Source: Chitinophagaceae bacterium (GTDB taxonomy: Bacteria; Bacteroidota; Bacteroidia; Chitinophagales; Chitinophagaceae). From it: a stretch of DNA of 64,000 bases. Shown here in pieces: positions 45,035-54,474 of the stretch. The notes under the pieces were generated by a model. That model was not told the origin of the DNA and made no database searches. It was given only the letters and a program-made list of their open reading frames with translations. Made by a program: the position numbers and the translations under genes. Where the stretch lies: positions 1 to 64,000 of the forward strand of contig JAQBNK010000168.1 in NCBI GenBank assembly GCA_028288595.1, given 5' to 3'. Positions within the stretch are counted from its first letter, which is position 1. Each line of letters opens with the position of its first letter.

Positions 45035-46348
45035 ATGGCTGAAATTTTTTTAATACTTGGGTTGATCTTACTGAACGGCCTTTTTGCTATGGCTGAAATT
45101 TCTCTTATCTCTTCACGCAAGGCAAGACTGGAAAGCCAGGCCGCAAAAGGAGATAAAAAAGCGCAGGAAGCATTAAAGTTATCCCTGCATCCGGATACAT
45201 TTTTATCGACTGTTTCTATCGGCATCACCCTCATTGGAATTTTAAACGGTATTTTTTCCGGGGAAAAATTAAAGGCCGGTATCGTTCAATGGCTCAACCA
45301 TTACCCGTCTCTCCAGCATTATAGTAACGGTATAGGAACTGCTATCATCGTTATCATCATTACTTATTTTACCCTTGTTATCGGGGAACTGCTTCCTAAA
45401 AGGATCGGCTTAAGCAACCCTGAAAAGTTTGCGAAATTATTAGCGGGGCCCATGCGGATCGTTTCACTGATCACATTTCCTTTTATCTGGTTACTCAGTA
45501 AATCCACCAATGTGCTCGTTAAATTAATGGGCATCAAAAGAAATGACACACAGGTAACGGAAGAAGAAATTAAAGCGATCATCAGTGAAGGAACAGAACA
45601 TGGCGCCATTGAAGAAGCCGAACAGGAAATTATTGAACGTGTATTTCATCTTGGCGACAGGAACATCACTTCTTTAATGACACACCGCACAGATATTACC
45701 TGGCTCGATATCAATTCAAAAGTAAAAGATGCTAAAAATATAATTAAGGAAAGTGCTTTTTCTGTTTACCCGGTTTGTGAAGGAAGTATAGACAATATTA
45801 AAGGTGTAGTATCGCTTAAAGATATTTTTTTCGCTGATGACGAGACTCCCATCCGCAGCTTGTGCAAGACAGGCATGTATGTGCCGGAAAATAATTCAGC
45901 CTACCAGGTACTTGAAAAATTTAAAGAGTGTAAAGCGCATTATACTTTTATTGTTGATGAATATGGAAGCGTGCAGGGACTGATCACATTAAATGATATC
46001 CTTGATGCTATCGTAGGAAATGTAACACCGCCAGACGCCAATGATTACGAGATAACAAAAAGAGATGATAATAGTTTTCTTGTAGACGCACAGATCCCTT
46101 TTTATAATTTCCTCAGCTATTTTGAAAAAACAGACTGGCTCTCTGAAGATGAAAGACATTTTGATACACTCGCTGGTTTTATCCTCGACGTTTTAGAAAG
46201 AATACCCGCTACCGGGGATAAATTTTCCTGGAAGGATTTCCATTTCGAGATCATCGATATGGATAATCACCGGATAGATAAAGTTCTTGTGATACTTGAA
46301 TCAGGGCGTTCAGAAAATGAGAGTGACGACGAATCAGAAGACGAATGA
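45035..46348 (+). CDS. DUF21/CBS/CorC-HlyC membrane protein (hemolysin family)
   Basis: The 437-residue protein has an N-terminal DUF21 (CNNM) membrane domain with about four segments (EIFLILGLILLNGLFAMAEI at the start, SRKARLE), two CBS repeats (about residues 205-330, MTHRTDITWLD and TFIVDEYGSVQGLITL) and a C-terminal CorC_HlyC domain (ending with an acidic tail). Relatives transport or sense Mg2+/Co2+; in Bacteroidota some are linked to gliding (GldE). Which role applies cannot be told. The acidic 3' end overlaps a convergent gene by 15 bp. Confidence 0.88.
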   Translation: MAEIFLILGLILLNGLFAMAEISLISSRKARLESQAAKGDKKAQEALKLSLHPDTFLSTVSIGITLIGILNGIFSGEKLKAGIVQWLNHYPSLQHYSNGIGTAIIVIIITYFTLVIGELLPKRIGLSNPEKFAKLLAGPMRIVSLITFPFIWLLSKSTNVLVKLMGIKRNDTQVTEEEIKAIISEGTEHGAIEEAEQEIIERVFHLGDRNITSLMTHRTDITWLDINSKVKDAKNIIKESAFSVYPVCEGSIDNIKGVVSLKDIFFADDETPIRSLCKTGMYVPENNSAYQVLEKFKECKAHYTFIVDEYGSVQGLITLNDILDAIVGNVTPPDANDYEITKRDDNSFLVDAQIPFYNFLSYFEKTDWLSEDERHFDTLAGFILDVLERIPATGDKFSWKDFHFEIIDMDNHRIDKVLVILESGRSENESDDESEDE

Positions 46349-46819
46349 GCACGAAGTTGACTGAGAATCTAATTTAGCACTCTCCTCTTTGTTATTTGCT
46401 TTTGCATGAATGATGTTGATCTGCTGTTTATCGTAATCATACAACAGGGTGTTAGTTACTGCTAATTTTTTAAGCGCCGGAACATTTTGAACTTCAAAAT
46501 AAACCCAGGCACTTTCCGACTGAATTTCGTAACCCACATATTTATAATTTACCTGCAGATCATTCGCAGAAATTTTCAGGTGGGACTGAATATATTGATT
46601 GATGATTTTATCTGTCGCTATCTTATCTGAAGGATGGATGAGATCAATATTTGTTTTTCCATACTGCTTCAGTGTTTTCTCAAAATCATCCACAAATATT
46701 CTTACACTTATTTCTAATGCTTTGTCCTTTGCATTATGATTGATATCAGTTAAGGACACAAAGAACGGATGCATGAATGTGAAAACAGGTAAGAGTAAGT
46801 GTAATAAGAAGGTCGCCAT
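46334..46819 (-). CDS. DUF6702-family exported protein
   Basis: A 161-residue protein with an N-terminal hydrophobic signal (ATFLLHLLLPVFTFMHPFFVS) followed by the pattern SLTDINHNAKDKALEISVRIF and YVGYEIQSESAWVYFE, characteristic of DUF6702. I recall this family next to HupE-like and M1 peptidase genes in Bacteroidota, as here. The function is not known. It lies divergent to the HupE-like gene, with 153 bp between starts, and overlaps the DUF21 gene by 15 bp at the 3' ends. Confidence 0.78.
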   Translation of the reverse strand: MATFLLHLLLPVFTFMHPFFVSLTDINHNAKDKALEISVRIFVDDFEKTLKQYGKTNIDLIHPSDKIATDKIINQYIQSHLKISANDLQVNYKYVGYEIQSESAWVYFEVQNVPALKKLAVTNTLLYDYDKQQINIIHAKANNKEESAKLDSQSTSCSFVF

Positions 46820-46972
46820 GAAATATTTTTATCACTGCAAATCTCTGTATTCTCCTTTTGTTTACACTATTTTTAACGAATTACATTTATCACCCCCGCA
46901 AAGGCACAAAAAAATATACTGCTTCGTGAAACTCAGTGCCTTTTGCATAATCGGCAAAAATTCGTGTATTCG

Positions 46973-47551
46973 ATGAGTAATTTCAGTTTGTTTTTCCGGC
47001 TCGGCATTGAGCATATTACTGACCTCAACGGGATCGACCATATTTTATTCATCCTTGCGCTTTGCCTTCGTTATGTTTTTGGTGACTGGAAAAAATTACT
47101 GGTACTCGTTACTGCATTTACAATTGGTCACTCCATTACACTTGCACTCAGTACATTAAATATGATTTCCGTTCCACGGGCGTTAACAGAATTTCTTATT
47201 GCTGTCACCATTATTATTGCCGCCATCAGTAATATGTTCTTTGTATACAGGGAAGAAAAAGGTTTCCGTTTTATTTATGTGTCGGCCTTATTGTTTGGCC
47301 TCATACATGGATTAGGTTTTAGCAGCATGCTTAAAAGTATGCTGGGCAAGGGCCAAAATATTATTGTGCAATTGCTTGGATTTAACCTTGGACTTGAAGT
47401 TGGACAACTGATAATCGTTGCAGTAATACTCGGTGTTTCTTTTATCTTCGTGAACCGCTTACGAACCGCAAAAAGAGATTTTGTTTTAGTAATAAGCGGC
47501 GCAATTACGGCCCTGGCCCTCGAAATGGCTATTCAAAGATTTCCTTACTAA
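46973..47551 (+). CDS. HupE/UreJ-family membrane protein
   Basis: From the ATG at 46973 (the frame extends to 46943) the protein has 192 residues and about six membrane segments. The hallmark histidines lie in FRLGIEHITDLNGIDHILFILAL, VTAFTIGHSITLAL and FGLIHGLGFSSML. HupE/UreJ proteins are linked to nickel or other metal passage with hydrogenase or urease, but this shorter branch is often associated with M1 peptidases in Bacteroidota. The substrate is uncertain. The M1 gene follows after 12 bp. Confidence 0.85.
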   Translation: MSNFSLFFRLGIEHITDLNGIDHILFILALCLRYVFGDWKKLLVLVTAFTIGHSITLALSTLNMISVPRALTEFLIAVTIIIAAISNMFFVYREEKGFRFIYVSALLFGLIHGLGFSSMLKSMLGKGQNIIVQLLGFNLGLEVGQLIIVAVILGVSFIFVNRLRTAKRDFVLVISGAITALALEMAIQRFPY

Positions 47552-47563
47552 AGTTTAATTCAA

Positions 47564-49948
47564 ATGAAGAAACTGCTGTTGAGTTCTGTCCTTACAATGT
47601 TCTTATTTTATGTAAACGCACAGGACATTCAAAACAATCCGAAGTCAAACCACGGGAACAAATTTGAGCAACTGGGAACCATTCTCCCAACACCCAATGA
47701 ATACCGTACTGCAAGCGGCGCCCCCGGCCCTAAATACTGGCAGCAAAGGTGTGATTACGATATCAGGTGCCAGCTGGATGAAACCAATTTGAAATTAACA
47801 GGCTCAGAGACCGTCTCTTACTATAACAATTCTCCTGATGTACTTACTTACCTGTGGCTTCAGCTGGATGAAAATGAACATAGCTCGGTTAACAATGCTG
47901 ATTACCAGGATGCCAGTACAACAAGACAGGCAGATGGATCATTCGCACTGAGCACCGCTGTTGCGGATAAGATACCGGATAACAGGACTAACAATGGTTA
48001 TGGTGACATCATCACGAAACTTACAGATGCAACAGGAAAGGCATTAAAATACACCATCAATAAAACCATGATGCGTGTTGAATTGCCTGCTCCTTTAAAG
48101 CCTGGTCAGAAATATGTTTTTAATGTTGACTGGTATTATAAGATCCCCAACAGGCTCACTTTTGGGGGGCGCGGCGGGTATGAACTTTTTCCTGAAGACG
48201 GCAATTATCTTTTTACAATGACGCAATGGTATCCGCGTCTTTGTGTTTACAGCGATTTCCAGGGATGGCAGAATCACCAGTTTGCCGGCCGCGGTGAGTT
48301 CGCATTAACCTTCGGAAATTTTAAAGTACAAATGACAGTTCCTTCTGATCATGTTGTGGGTGCAACAGGTGAGTGCCAGAATTATCAGCAAACGCTATCG
48401 CCTGCGCAGTATAGCCGCTGGCAACAGGCGCAGTCTGTAAAGGCCCCCATGGAGATCGTTACACTGGATGAAGCCCGGTATGCTGAATCACATAAAAAAG
48501 GTGGGACAAAAACATACATTTTTAAAGCTGATATGGTCAGGGATTTCGGATGGACGTCTTCAAGGAAATTTATCTGGGATGCCATGCCGGTTACGGTGGA
48601 AGGAAAGAAAGTGATGTGCATGAGTTTCTATGGGAAAGAAGCATACGGACTTTACCGTAAATATTCAACGAAGCTTGTTGCTCATACCGTAAAATCATAT
48701 TCTCATTTCACTTTCTCTTATCCATACCCCGTTGCACAAAGTGTTGAGGCATCCAACGGAATGGAATACCCGATGATCTGCTTTAATTACGGCCGCACAG
48801 AAAAAGACGGCAGCTATACAGAAGCAACAAAAAATGGAATGATCGGTGTGATCATTCATGAAGTGGGTCATAACTTTTTTCCAATGATCGTGAACAGTGA
48901 TGAAAGACAATGGACATGGATGGATGAGGGCCTGAATACTTTCTGCGAATACCTCACAGAAGAATTATGGGATAACAAATTTCCTGTCCGTCGCGGCCCG
49001 GCCTGGTCCATTGTTGATTACATGAAATTGCCAAAAGATCAACTGGAACCTATTATGACCAATAGCGAAAACATTGTTCAGTTTGGTCCGAATGCCTATG
49101 CAAAACCGGCTACAGGAATCAACATACTTCGCGAAACGATCATGGGACGTGAATTGTTCGATTATGCATTTAAAGAATATGCACGCCGCTGGGCATTCAA
49201 ACATCCTACTCCTGCTGATTTTTTCCGCACGATGGAAGATGCAAGTGCAGAGGACCTCGACTGGTTCTGGAGAGGATGGTTCTATGGAACAGATCCGGTA
49301 GATATTTCGCTCGACAGCGTGAGGGCTTTCAGGTATAATGCCAATGAACACATACCTGTTGACACAACCCCGGCGGTAACAATATTGGAACGACCGCTTA
49401 TTCCGGCATTTGATGATATTTCTAAAATCAGGAACCGGCAGGATGCATCAATTAAATTTCAAACAGATACAGATACCAGCCTGCAGGATTTTTACTGGAG
49501 ATACGACCGCGGAATAGTTCCGTATAGTCCCGTTAAAATTCAGCCCTATTATACTACTGTAAATGAAGCTTTATCAGAACAGGAACGGGCAAACTATGCC
49601 GGTAAATATTTTTATGAACTTGCTTTCACCAATAAAGGCGGGCTCGCCATGCCGCTGATCATCGAATGGAATTATGCAGATGGTACGAAAGAAATAGAAA
49701 AAATACCTGCGCAGGTCTGGAGAAAAAATGAAATAAAATTTTCGAAGGTCTTTGCGAAAGATAAACAGGTAACTTCTATCCGGTTGGACCCCATGCGTGA
49801 GACAGCGGATATTAATCCTTCAAATAATAACTGGCCGCAGGTTAACCAGCCAAGTAATTTTTCCATCTTCAGGCAGAAGCAGTCTGCCCGCGGCCAGTCG
49901 AACGGAACAAATCCTATGCAGGCAAATTCTATAAAAACAGAGAAATAA
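47564..49948 (+). CDS. Exported M1-family metallopeptidase
   Basis: A 794-residue protein with a signal peptide (SSVLTMFLFYVNAQ) and an M1 aminopeptidase-like architecture. The N-terminal saddle domain spans about residues 60-330. The zinc motif is HEVGHNFFP near residue 432, with the downstream glutamate in WMDEGLNTFCEYL. The typical GAMEN exopeptidase motif is replaced by VEASNGMEYPM, a difference seen in this Bacteroidota branch. The C-terminal region is poorly assigned. It is cotranscribed with the HupE-like gene and ends at a strong terminator. Confidence 0.88.
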   Translation: MKKLLLSSVLTMFLFYVNAQDIQNNPKSNHGNKFEQLGTILPTPNEYRTASGAPGPKYWQQRCDYDIRCQLDETNLKLTGSETVSYYNNSPDVLTYLWLQLDENEHSSVNNADYQDASTTRQADGSFALSTAVADKIPDNRTNNGYGDIITKLTDATGKALKYTINKTMMRVELPAPLKPGQKYVFNVDWYYKIPNRLTFGGRGGYELFPEDGNYLFTMTQWYPRLCVYSDFQGWQNHQFAGRGEFALTFGNFKVQMTVPSDHVVGATGECQNYQQTLSPAQYSRWQQAQSVKAPMEIVTLDEARYAESHKKGGTKTYIFKADMVRDFGWTSSRKFIWDAMPVTVEGKKVMCMSFYGKEAYGLYRKYSTKLVAHTVKSYSHFTFSYPYPVAQSVEASNGMEYPMICFNYGRTEKDGSYTEATKNGMIGVIIHEVGHNFFPMIVNSDERQWTWMDEGLNTFCEYLTEELWDNKFPVRRGPAWSIVDYMKLPKDQLEPIMTNSENIVQFGPNAYAKPATGINILRETIMGRELFDYAFKEYARRWAFKHPTPADFFRTMEDASAEDLDWFWRGWFYGTDPVDISLDSVRAFRYNANEHIPVDTTPAVTILERPLIPAFDDISKIRNRQDASIKFQTDTDTSLQDFYWRYDRGIVPYSPVKIQPYYTTVNEALSEQERANYAGKYFYELAFTNKGGLAMPLIIEWNYADGTKEIEKIPAQVWRKNEIKFSKVFAKDKQVTSIRLDPMRETADINPSNNNWPQVNQPSNFSIFRQKQSARGQSNGTNPMQANSIKTEK

Positions 49949-49968
49949 ATTATTACCTTACGTTTCAT

Positions 49969-49992
49969 AAAGCCACCTTAGGGTGGCTTTTT
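49969..49992 (+). terminator. Rho-independent terminator after the M1 peptidase gene
   Basis: A 9-bp perfect stem AAAGCCACC / GGTGGCTTT with a 4-nt loop is followed by a short T-run, 20 bp behind the stop codon. Confidence 0.85.
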
Positions 49993-50003
49993 AAATTCAT
50001 TAT

Positions 50004-50825
50004 ATGAGAAAAATTTCAACCCTCCTCTTACTCGTTTTTATCACATCTCTTACTTACGCTTCTCAGGTTGATACGTTAAGTATCTACAGCGCCAGCATGA
50101 AAAAAAATGTAAAATGCGTTATCGTTACTCCTGGTAATTATAAATCCGGGAATAAAAATTATCCTGTGGTTTACCTGTTACATGGTTATAGCGGCGGCTT
50201 TAATAACTGGGTTAAAAAAGTTCCTTTTGTACTTACCGCGGCAGATCAATACCAGGTGATCATTGTTTGTCCTGACGGTGCTTTCGGCAGCTGGTATTTT
50301 GACAGCCCTGTTGATCCCACAATGCGATATGAAACGAATGTTGCTGTGGAAGTTCCTGCGTATATAGACAGCCATTATAAAACTATTCAAAGCAGAAATG
50401 CAAGAGCGATTACAGGTTTAAGCATGGGCGGCCATGGAGGTTTATATCTGGGCTGGAGGCATTCGGATTATTTTGGCGCCTGCGGAAGTATAAGCGGCGC
50501 TATTGGTATTTCTTATATTACCAAAGGTTATGGTATGGATAAATTACTCGGAGATTCCATAAAAAATAAAAAGTATTACGAAGAATATTCGTTTATGCAT
50601 GAAATGGAAACGCCGCCAAAACAACCGATGGCGATCATACTCGATTGCGGCACTGAAGATTTTATTATAGGGATGAGCCGGGAAGCACATGAGAAACTGC
50701 TAAAGCTGAAAATACCGCATGATTATTCAGAAAGGCCGGGAAAACATGACTGGGCGTATTGGGCCAACTCACTTGAATACCAGATGCTGTTCTTTCATAA
50801 CTTCTTTGAGAAAGGAAAAATGTAA
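50004..50825 (+). CDS. Exported esterase D-fold hydrolase
   Basis: A signal peptide (STLLLLVFITSLTYASQ) precedes a 250-residue esterase D-type alpha/beta hydrolase: VVYLLHGYSGGFNNW, nucleophile elbow GLSMGGHGG near residue 141, acid in DCGTEDF and the histidine in RPGKHDWAYWANSLEYQ. Homologues are S-formylglutathione-hydrolase/acetyl-xylan-esterase-like and trehalose-mycolyltransferase-like. The substrate is not decidable. It starts only 12 bp behind the M1 terminator, so its promoter must lie before or within that hairpin region. Confidence 0.85.
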   Translation: MRKISTLLLLVFITSLTYASQVDTLSIYSASMKKNVKCVIVTPGNYKSGNKNYPVVYLLHGYSGGFNNWVKKVPFVLTAADQYQVIIVCPDGAFGSWYFDSPVDPTMRYETNVAVEVPAYIDSHYKTIQSRNARAITGLSMGGHGGLYLGWRHSDYFGACGSISGAIGISYITKGYGMDKLLGDSIKNKKYYEEYSFMHEMETPPKQPMAIILDCGTEDFIIGMSREAHEKLLKLKIPHDYSERPGKHDWAYWANSLEYQMLFFHNFFEKGKM

Positions 50826-50826
50826 T

Positions 50827-50924
50827 AAATCGAGAATCGGAAGTTGAAGATCGGAAGTCCACGAGGCGTGTTCGAATACGCTGTATTCATTTTCAATTTT
50901 CAACTTCCGATTTTCGATTTTTCT
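50827..50924. repeat. Heptad-periodic hairpin between convergent genes
   Basis: The left arm AATCGAG, AATCGGA, AGTTGAA, GATCGGA (50828-50855) and the right arm TTTTCAA twice, CTTCCGA, TTTTCGA (50890-50917) are complementary over about 22 bp (50827-50848 with 50899-50920). The loop contains a small GC-richer hairpin. Between the esterase and a convergent MORN-like gene. Confidence 0.75.
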
Positions 50925-51615
50925 AATTCCCCGTTCTTCCGTCTCTTACCACAATCTTTTTCTTACCCGAATTTTTTTTCTCAAACTCCATTACCTCTTT
51001 GGGCTTTTTGAGCTCGGGCTTCTTTGCAGTAGCGGTATCAGAAACTGGTGCGGAAGCAATAGTTTTTAAATCGCCAGATAAAGGTTTTTTATTAGGATCC
51101 TGCAGCTGGTCGTATACCCAGTTCTCCGTTTTGTTTATTGTTCCGGTACCGGAGGTATAATATTTCCATGTGCCGTGTTTAACAGATGTTCCTTCCAGCT
51201 TAATTGCTTTCCTGGTAATTTTATCCGGGTTTACAATATCATAAACATCTACTGTGTCATATGGATTTTTTGGATCAACGGCTCGCCAGCTTTCTTCTCT
51301 TAAAATACCCGCGATATTAAAATACTGGCTCGTTCCGTTTTTATACCCGAAGCGATAATTTTCAATCGCGATGATATCACCCTGTAAATTATATCTTCTC
51401 CATAAACCTTCTTTCTTACCATCTTTAAATACCCCCTCCTCTTCATAACCCGGTTCTCCTCGCATTGATTCTAGATGCACTATCCACTGACCCTGTTTTA
51501 AATTTTGCTGATCGATGCGGTTAAGTGTATCACCTTTTACTCCTAAGCCATAAGATTTCCACTGAGCATTCGCATTAAAGCAAACAAGCACCAGCAACAG
51601 GAAAAGTAAACGCAT
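50923..51615 (-). CDS. Exported MORN/YwqK-like repeat protein
   Basis: A signal peptide (LLFLLLVLVCFNANAQ) is followed by short repeats of the MORN/YwqK type (EEEGVFKDGKKEGLWRRYN, FRFGYKNGTSQYFN-like, VKHGTWKYYTSGTGTINKTENW), which form beta-hairpin ladders. The C-terminal ~50 residues are Lys/Pro-rich and end in KKIVVRDGRTGN. Proteins of this type are abundant, exported and of unknown function in Bacteroidota. No neighbour suggests a role. Confidence 0.7.
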   Translation of the reverse strand: MRLLFLLLVLVCFNANAQWKSYGLGVKGDTLNRIDQQNLKQGQWIVHLESMRGEPGYEEEGVFKDGKKEGLWRRYNLQGDIIAIENYRFGYKNGTSQYFNIAGILREESWRAVDPKNPYDTVDVYDIVNPDKITRKAIKLEGTSVKHGTWKYYTSGTGTINKTENWVYDQLQDPNKKPLSGDLKTIASAPVSDTATAKKPELKKPKEVMEFEKKNSGKKKIVVRDGRTGN

Positions 51616-51743
51616 ATGAATTTGTTTTCGGGTTGATAAAAATAAACACTATCAGCCTGACTGCTATCACAATTAACGGGGTTTTAAATGCTTAGGTATC
51701 TCATTGCGGCATAAAATTTTCTATATGATAGGAAAACAAGGAT

Positions 51744-52325
51744 ATGAGTAATCAATCAACTAATAATAACGGGGAAAAGAAGCGAGGAAAAACAGATCCC
51801 ATTGATAAACCAGGAGAAGTTCAGAAAAGTAATGATGAAAATATAGACAGGGATTTCCCTGGCTATCCGCATTACCCGGCGAGAGAGGATATTATGCAGC
51901 CGGGCAACCACACAGAAAGGGTGACTGCCGACGTGGATGGCGTTTCAAAAGCAGATATTAATTATATGCACCTCGACAATCCCACAAAAACCACTGCACA
52001 ACCCGCCGATCCCACCCGCATCGAGGACCAGGAAGATCTTGGAATTGTGGAAGGCACCGAAGCGGATGTAACGGATGATGACCTGGAAGTTTTAGGAGCG
52101 GTTGACCGGGATATGGATATGAATGAAGATGAAAGAAGACTGGATGATGATTTTAAGGTAGCGCATGATACGGATGAGGTTGAAGCCGTTGATGAGCATT
52201 TGAATAAGGTTCACGATGCTGAATTGGATGTTCCCGGTGAAGAACTGGATGATAACAATGAAGGCATAGGCGAAGAAGATGAGGAAAATAATTATTACAG
52301 TCTCGGTGGCGATGAAAAGGATTAG
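51744..52325 (+). CDS. Acidic hypothetical protein with conserved C-terminal motif
   Basis: A 193-residue, strongly acidic, probably disordered protein. The N-terminal third is polar with DRDFPGYPHYPAREDIMQP. The last 60 residues contain VPGEELDDNNEGIGEEDEEN and end NNYYSLGGDEKD, which I recall as a conserved tail in Bacteroidota hypothetical proteins. No signal or membrane segment. It is the first plus-strand gene before the TraB-sigma operon, 49 bp away. Confidence 0.7.
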   Translation: MSNQSTNNNGEKKRGKTDPIDKPGEVQKSNDENIDRDFPGYPHYPAREDIMQPGNHTERVTADVDGVSKADINYMHLDNPTKTTAQPADPTRIEDQEDLGIVEGTEADVTDDDLEVLGAVDRDMDMNEDERRLDDDFKVAHDTDEVEAVDEHLNKVHDAELDVPGEELDDNNEGIGEEDEENNYYSLGGDEKD

Positions 52326-52374
52326 TTTTTTTGTTCACCATTTGTAATAAATTGGCCGAAAGACCGACCAACAA

Positions 52375-53244
52375 ATGATGAAGAAATGGATTTTCGCTTT
52401 TGGCATAGGAACATTTTTATATAGCGCAGCGAATGCGCAGGCTCCTGCAGAAAAGGCTTTGTTATGGCGGATCAGTGGTCCGGGTATAATGAAGCCTTCT
52501 TATTTATTCGGGACGATGCACTTATTGTGTCCTGCCGACCTGAAGATGACCGCCGGCCTGGAAAAAGCTTTCACTAACACTTTACAGGTTTTTTTGGAAC
52601 TGGATATGGATGATCCTGCATTAACTGCATCGCTGGCCAAATCTATGCTGATGAAAAATGATACTTCACTTCAGCAGTTACTTTCTAAAAGCAGTTACGA
52701 TTCAGTCTCTGCTTCTTTTCAAAAACTAACCGGCACTCCGCTGGGACTTTTTAGTAAAGTAAAACCCATGCTGGCCATGGCACTTATTTACCCTGCTTTA
52801 TTAAAATGTAATCCCCAGGGATGGGAAACAGTTTTTGTGAAAATGGCAAAGGACCAGCATAAAGAAATATGGGGCCTGGAAAATATCGCGGACCAGGTAG
52901 CTGTTTTTGAAAAAATACCTTATAAACTACAAGCTGAAATGCTGGCGGAAAGTTTACTCAAAACAGACAGTACAAAAAATAGTTTTGAAAAATTATTAAC
53001 GCTATACCGCGAGAAGGACCTGCCTGCTTTAAGTGCGATGATGCAGGAAGATAAAAGCATGGAAGCCTATGGCGATATTATGCTGGATGACAGAAATAAA
53101 AACTGGGTGCCGGTAATCAGTAAGCAGGTAAAAACACAACCCACCTTCTTCGCGGTTGGCGCTGCGCACCTTGCAGGGAACAACGGCGTAATTAGTTTAT
53201 TAAGAAAACAGGGTTATATACTTCAACCGATCTTTGATAAATAA
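52375..53244 (+). CDS. TraB/GumN-family protein
   Basis: The 289-residue protein has a signal peptide (IFAFGIGTFLYSAANAQ) and the TraB/GumN two-motif pattern: YLFGTMHLLCP near residue 44 and AVGAAHLAGNNGVISLLRKQGY near the C-terminus, carrying the conserved GxxH residues. These proteins are related to the Tiki metalloproteases. An exported protease-like role is inferred. The sigma-factor gene starts 3 bp behind its stop, so the two are cotranscribed. Confidence 0.85.
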   Translation: MMKKWIFAFGIGTFLYSAANAQAPAEKALLWRISGPGIMKPSYLFGTMHLLCPADLKMTAGLEKAFTNTLQVFLELDMDDPALTASLAKSMLMKNDTSLQQLLSKSSYDSVSASFQKLTGTPLGLFSKVKPMLAMALIYPALLKCNPQGWETVFVKMAKDQHKEIWGLENIADQVAVFEKIPYKLQAEMLAESLLKTDSTKNSFEKLLTLYREKDLPALSAMMQEDKSMEAYGDIMLDDRNKNWVPVISKQVKTQPTFFAVGAAHLAGNNGVISLLRKQGYILQPIFDK

Positions 53245-53247
53245 TAT

Positions 53248-53742
53248 ATGCCCGGCGAAAAAGAATTTCTTCAGTTATTGAACGAGCACCAGAAGATCAT
53301 ACATAAGGTCTGCCATATGTATGCACCCGCTGATGCCGCGAAGGAAGATCTTTTCCAGGAAGTTACTTTGCAGGCATGGAAGGCATTTAACAGCTTTAAA
53401 GGCAACTCCAAATTTTCTACCTGGCTCTATCGTGTGGCGTTAAATACGGCTATCACTTTTTACCGCAAGAGTAAAAGAAATCCTGAAACTGTTTTAACAG
53501 AATCCATTCCGGACACCGAAGAAGAAAATAATCAAACGCAGGAAGAACAGTTACAGGCAATGTACCTGGCGATCGCAGAATTATCAGACATCGACAAGGC
53601 TTTGGTGATGTTATACCTTGATGATTATAATTACCAGGAAATGGGTGATATACTAGGTATTTCTGCAAACAACGTGGGAGTGAAAATAAACAGGCTGAAA
53701 ACAAAATTGAAACAGGGGACACAAAAACATTATCAATTGTAA
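53248..53742 (+). CDS. ECF-type RNA polymerase sigma factor
   Basis: A 164-residue sigma-70 factor with region 2 (about residues 10-78: EDLFQEVTLQAWKAF, FSTWLYRVALNTAITFYRK) and region 4 (about 105-160: LYLDDYNYQEMGDILGISANN, VGVKINRLK) joined by an acidic linker rich in Glu and Gln. It redirects RNA polymerase to a small regulon in response to an envelope or other cue. The following membrane-protein gene (10 bp away) takes the place of an anti-sigma factor. Confidence 0.93.
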   Translation: MPGEKEFLQLLNEHQKIIHKVCHMYAPADAAKEDLFQEVTLQAWKAFNSFKGNSKFSTWLYRVALNTAITFYRKSKRNPETVLTESIPDTEEENNQTQEEQLQAMYLAIAELSDIDKALVMLYLDDYNYQEMGDILGISANNVGVKINRLKTKLKQGTQKHYQL

Positions 53743-53751
53743 AATAACTAT

Positions 53752-54369
53752 ATGAACCTTGATGATCTTAAAATACAATTGAATAAAAAGATAGAAGGGC
53801 CCGCTGTTACCATTGGTGAGAGTGAATTTGCATTGCTGTTAAAACGATCGTCTAAGTCACTAGTGCATAAATTACAGCGCAGCCTTCGTTTGGAGACCAT
53901 TTTCTCCATTGTTTTTACAGCAGGTTGTTTATTGTTAGCGATCTATGACAACCAGTGGTCACTTAAAATTTACTTTGGCATTTTTATATTTGTGGGGGCT
54001 GCATTGATAGCCGTTCTGCTTTATTTACTACAAAGGATAAAAAAATTAAATGACCAGCCGCTTCCTGTTAAACAAAACCTGGTGAGTGTAGTGAAAATAA
54101 TGGAAGACTATAAAAAACGCAGCTTCCAGTTTAGCATGGCGTTGATACCAGCCTGTATCTTTCTTTCGATCTGGTTAAGTTATAAAGAGAAGCCTGAACA
54201 TACGATGAATTGGTTATCGCATTACGCAGTGATCTTAAGCATTGCCTTTATTGCAATCGCCATTGGTATATACTATGCTAACAAATGGATACTTGATAAA
54301 TTATATGGTCGTCATATCAGGCAATTGAAAGAGAATCTGGAAGAGCTGGAGGAAGAAGAGAGGAATTAA
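53752..54369 (+). CDS. Four-segment membrane protein in anti-sigma position
   Basis: A 205-residue protein with a hydrophilic N-terminal ~50 residues, four hydrophobic segments (about 50-68, 75-97, 125-143, 155-174) and a charged coiled-coil-like tail (LKENLEELEEEERN). It has no zinc-binding His/Cys cluster of the usual anti-sigma type. Its position directly behind the sigma gene suggests it could hold the sigma factor at the membrane, but this is only positional inference. Confidence 0.72.
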   Translation: MNLDDLKIQLNKKIEGPAVTIGESEFALLLKRSSKSLVHKLQRSLRLETIFSIVFTAGCLLLAIYDNQWSLKIYFGIFIFVGAALIAVLLYLLQRIKKLNDQPLPVKQNLVSVVKIMEDYKKRSFQFSMALIPACIFLSIWLSYKEKPEHTMNWLSHYAVILSIAFIAIAIGIYYANKWILDKLYGRHIRQLKENLEELEEEERN

Positions 54370-54474
54370 GAATTAGAAATTAATAATTAAGAATTGCTTA
54401 CACATAATATTCACTTCAATGGTGATTATTCATGACTAGTAATTATTAATTATTAATTGTTAATTATTAATTCC
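54363..54474. repeat. Paired heptad arrays between convergent genes
   Basis: Five units (GAATTAA, GAATTAG, AAATTAA, TAATTAA, GAATTGC; 54363-54397) face five units (TAATTAT three times, TAATTGT, TAATTCC; 54440-54474). The first array starts inside the last codons of the membrane-protein gene. Confidence 0.75.

Noticed and set aside
46973-47551. Nickel transport for hydrogenase or urease
   Set aside because: No hydrogenase or urease genes in the window; the neighbour is an M1 peptidase.
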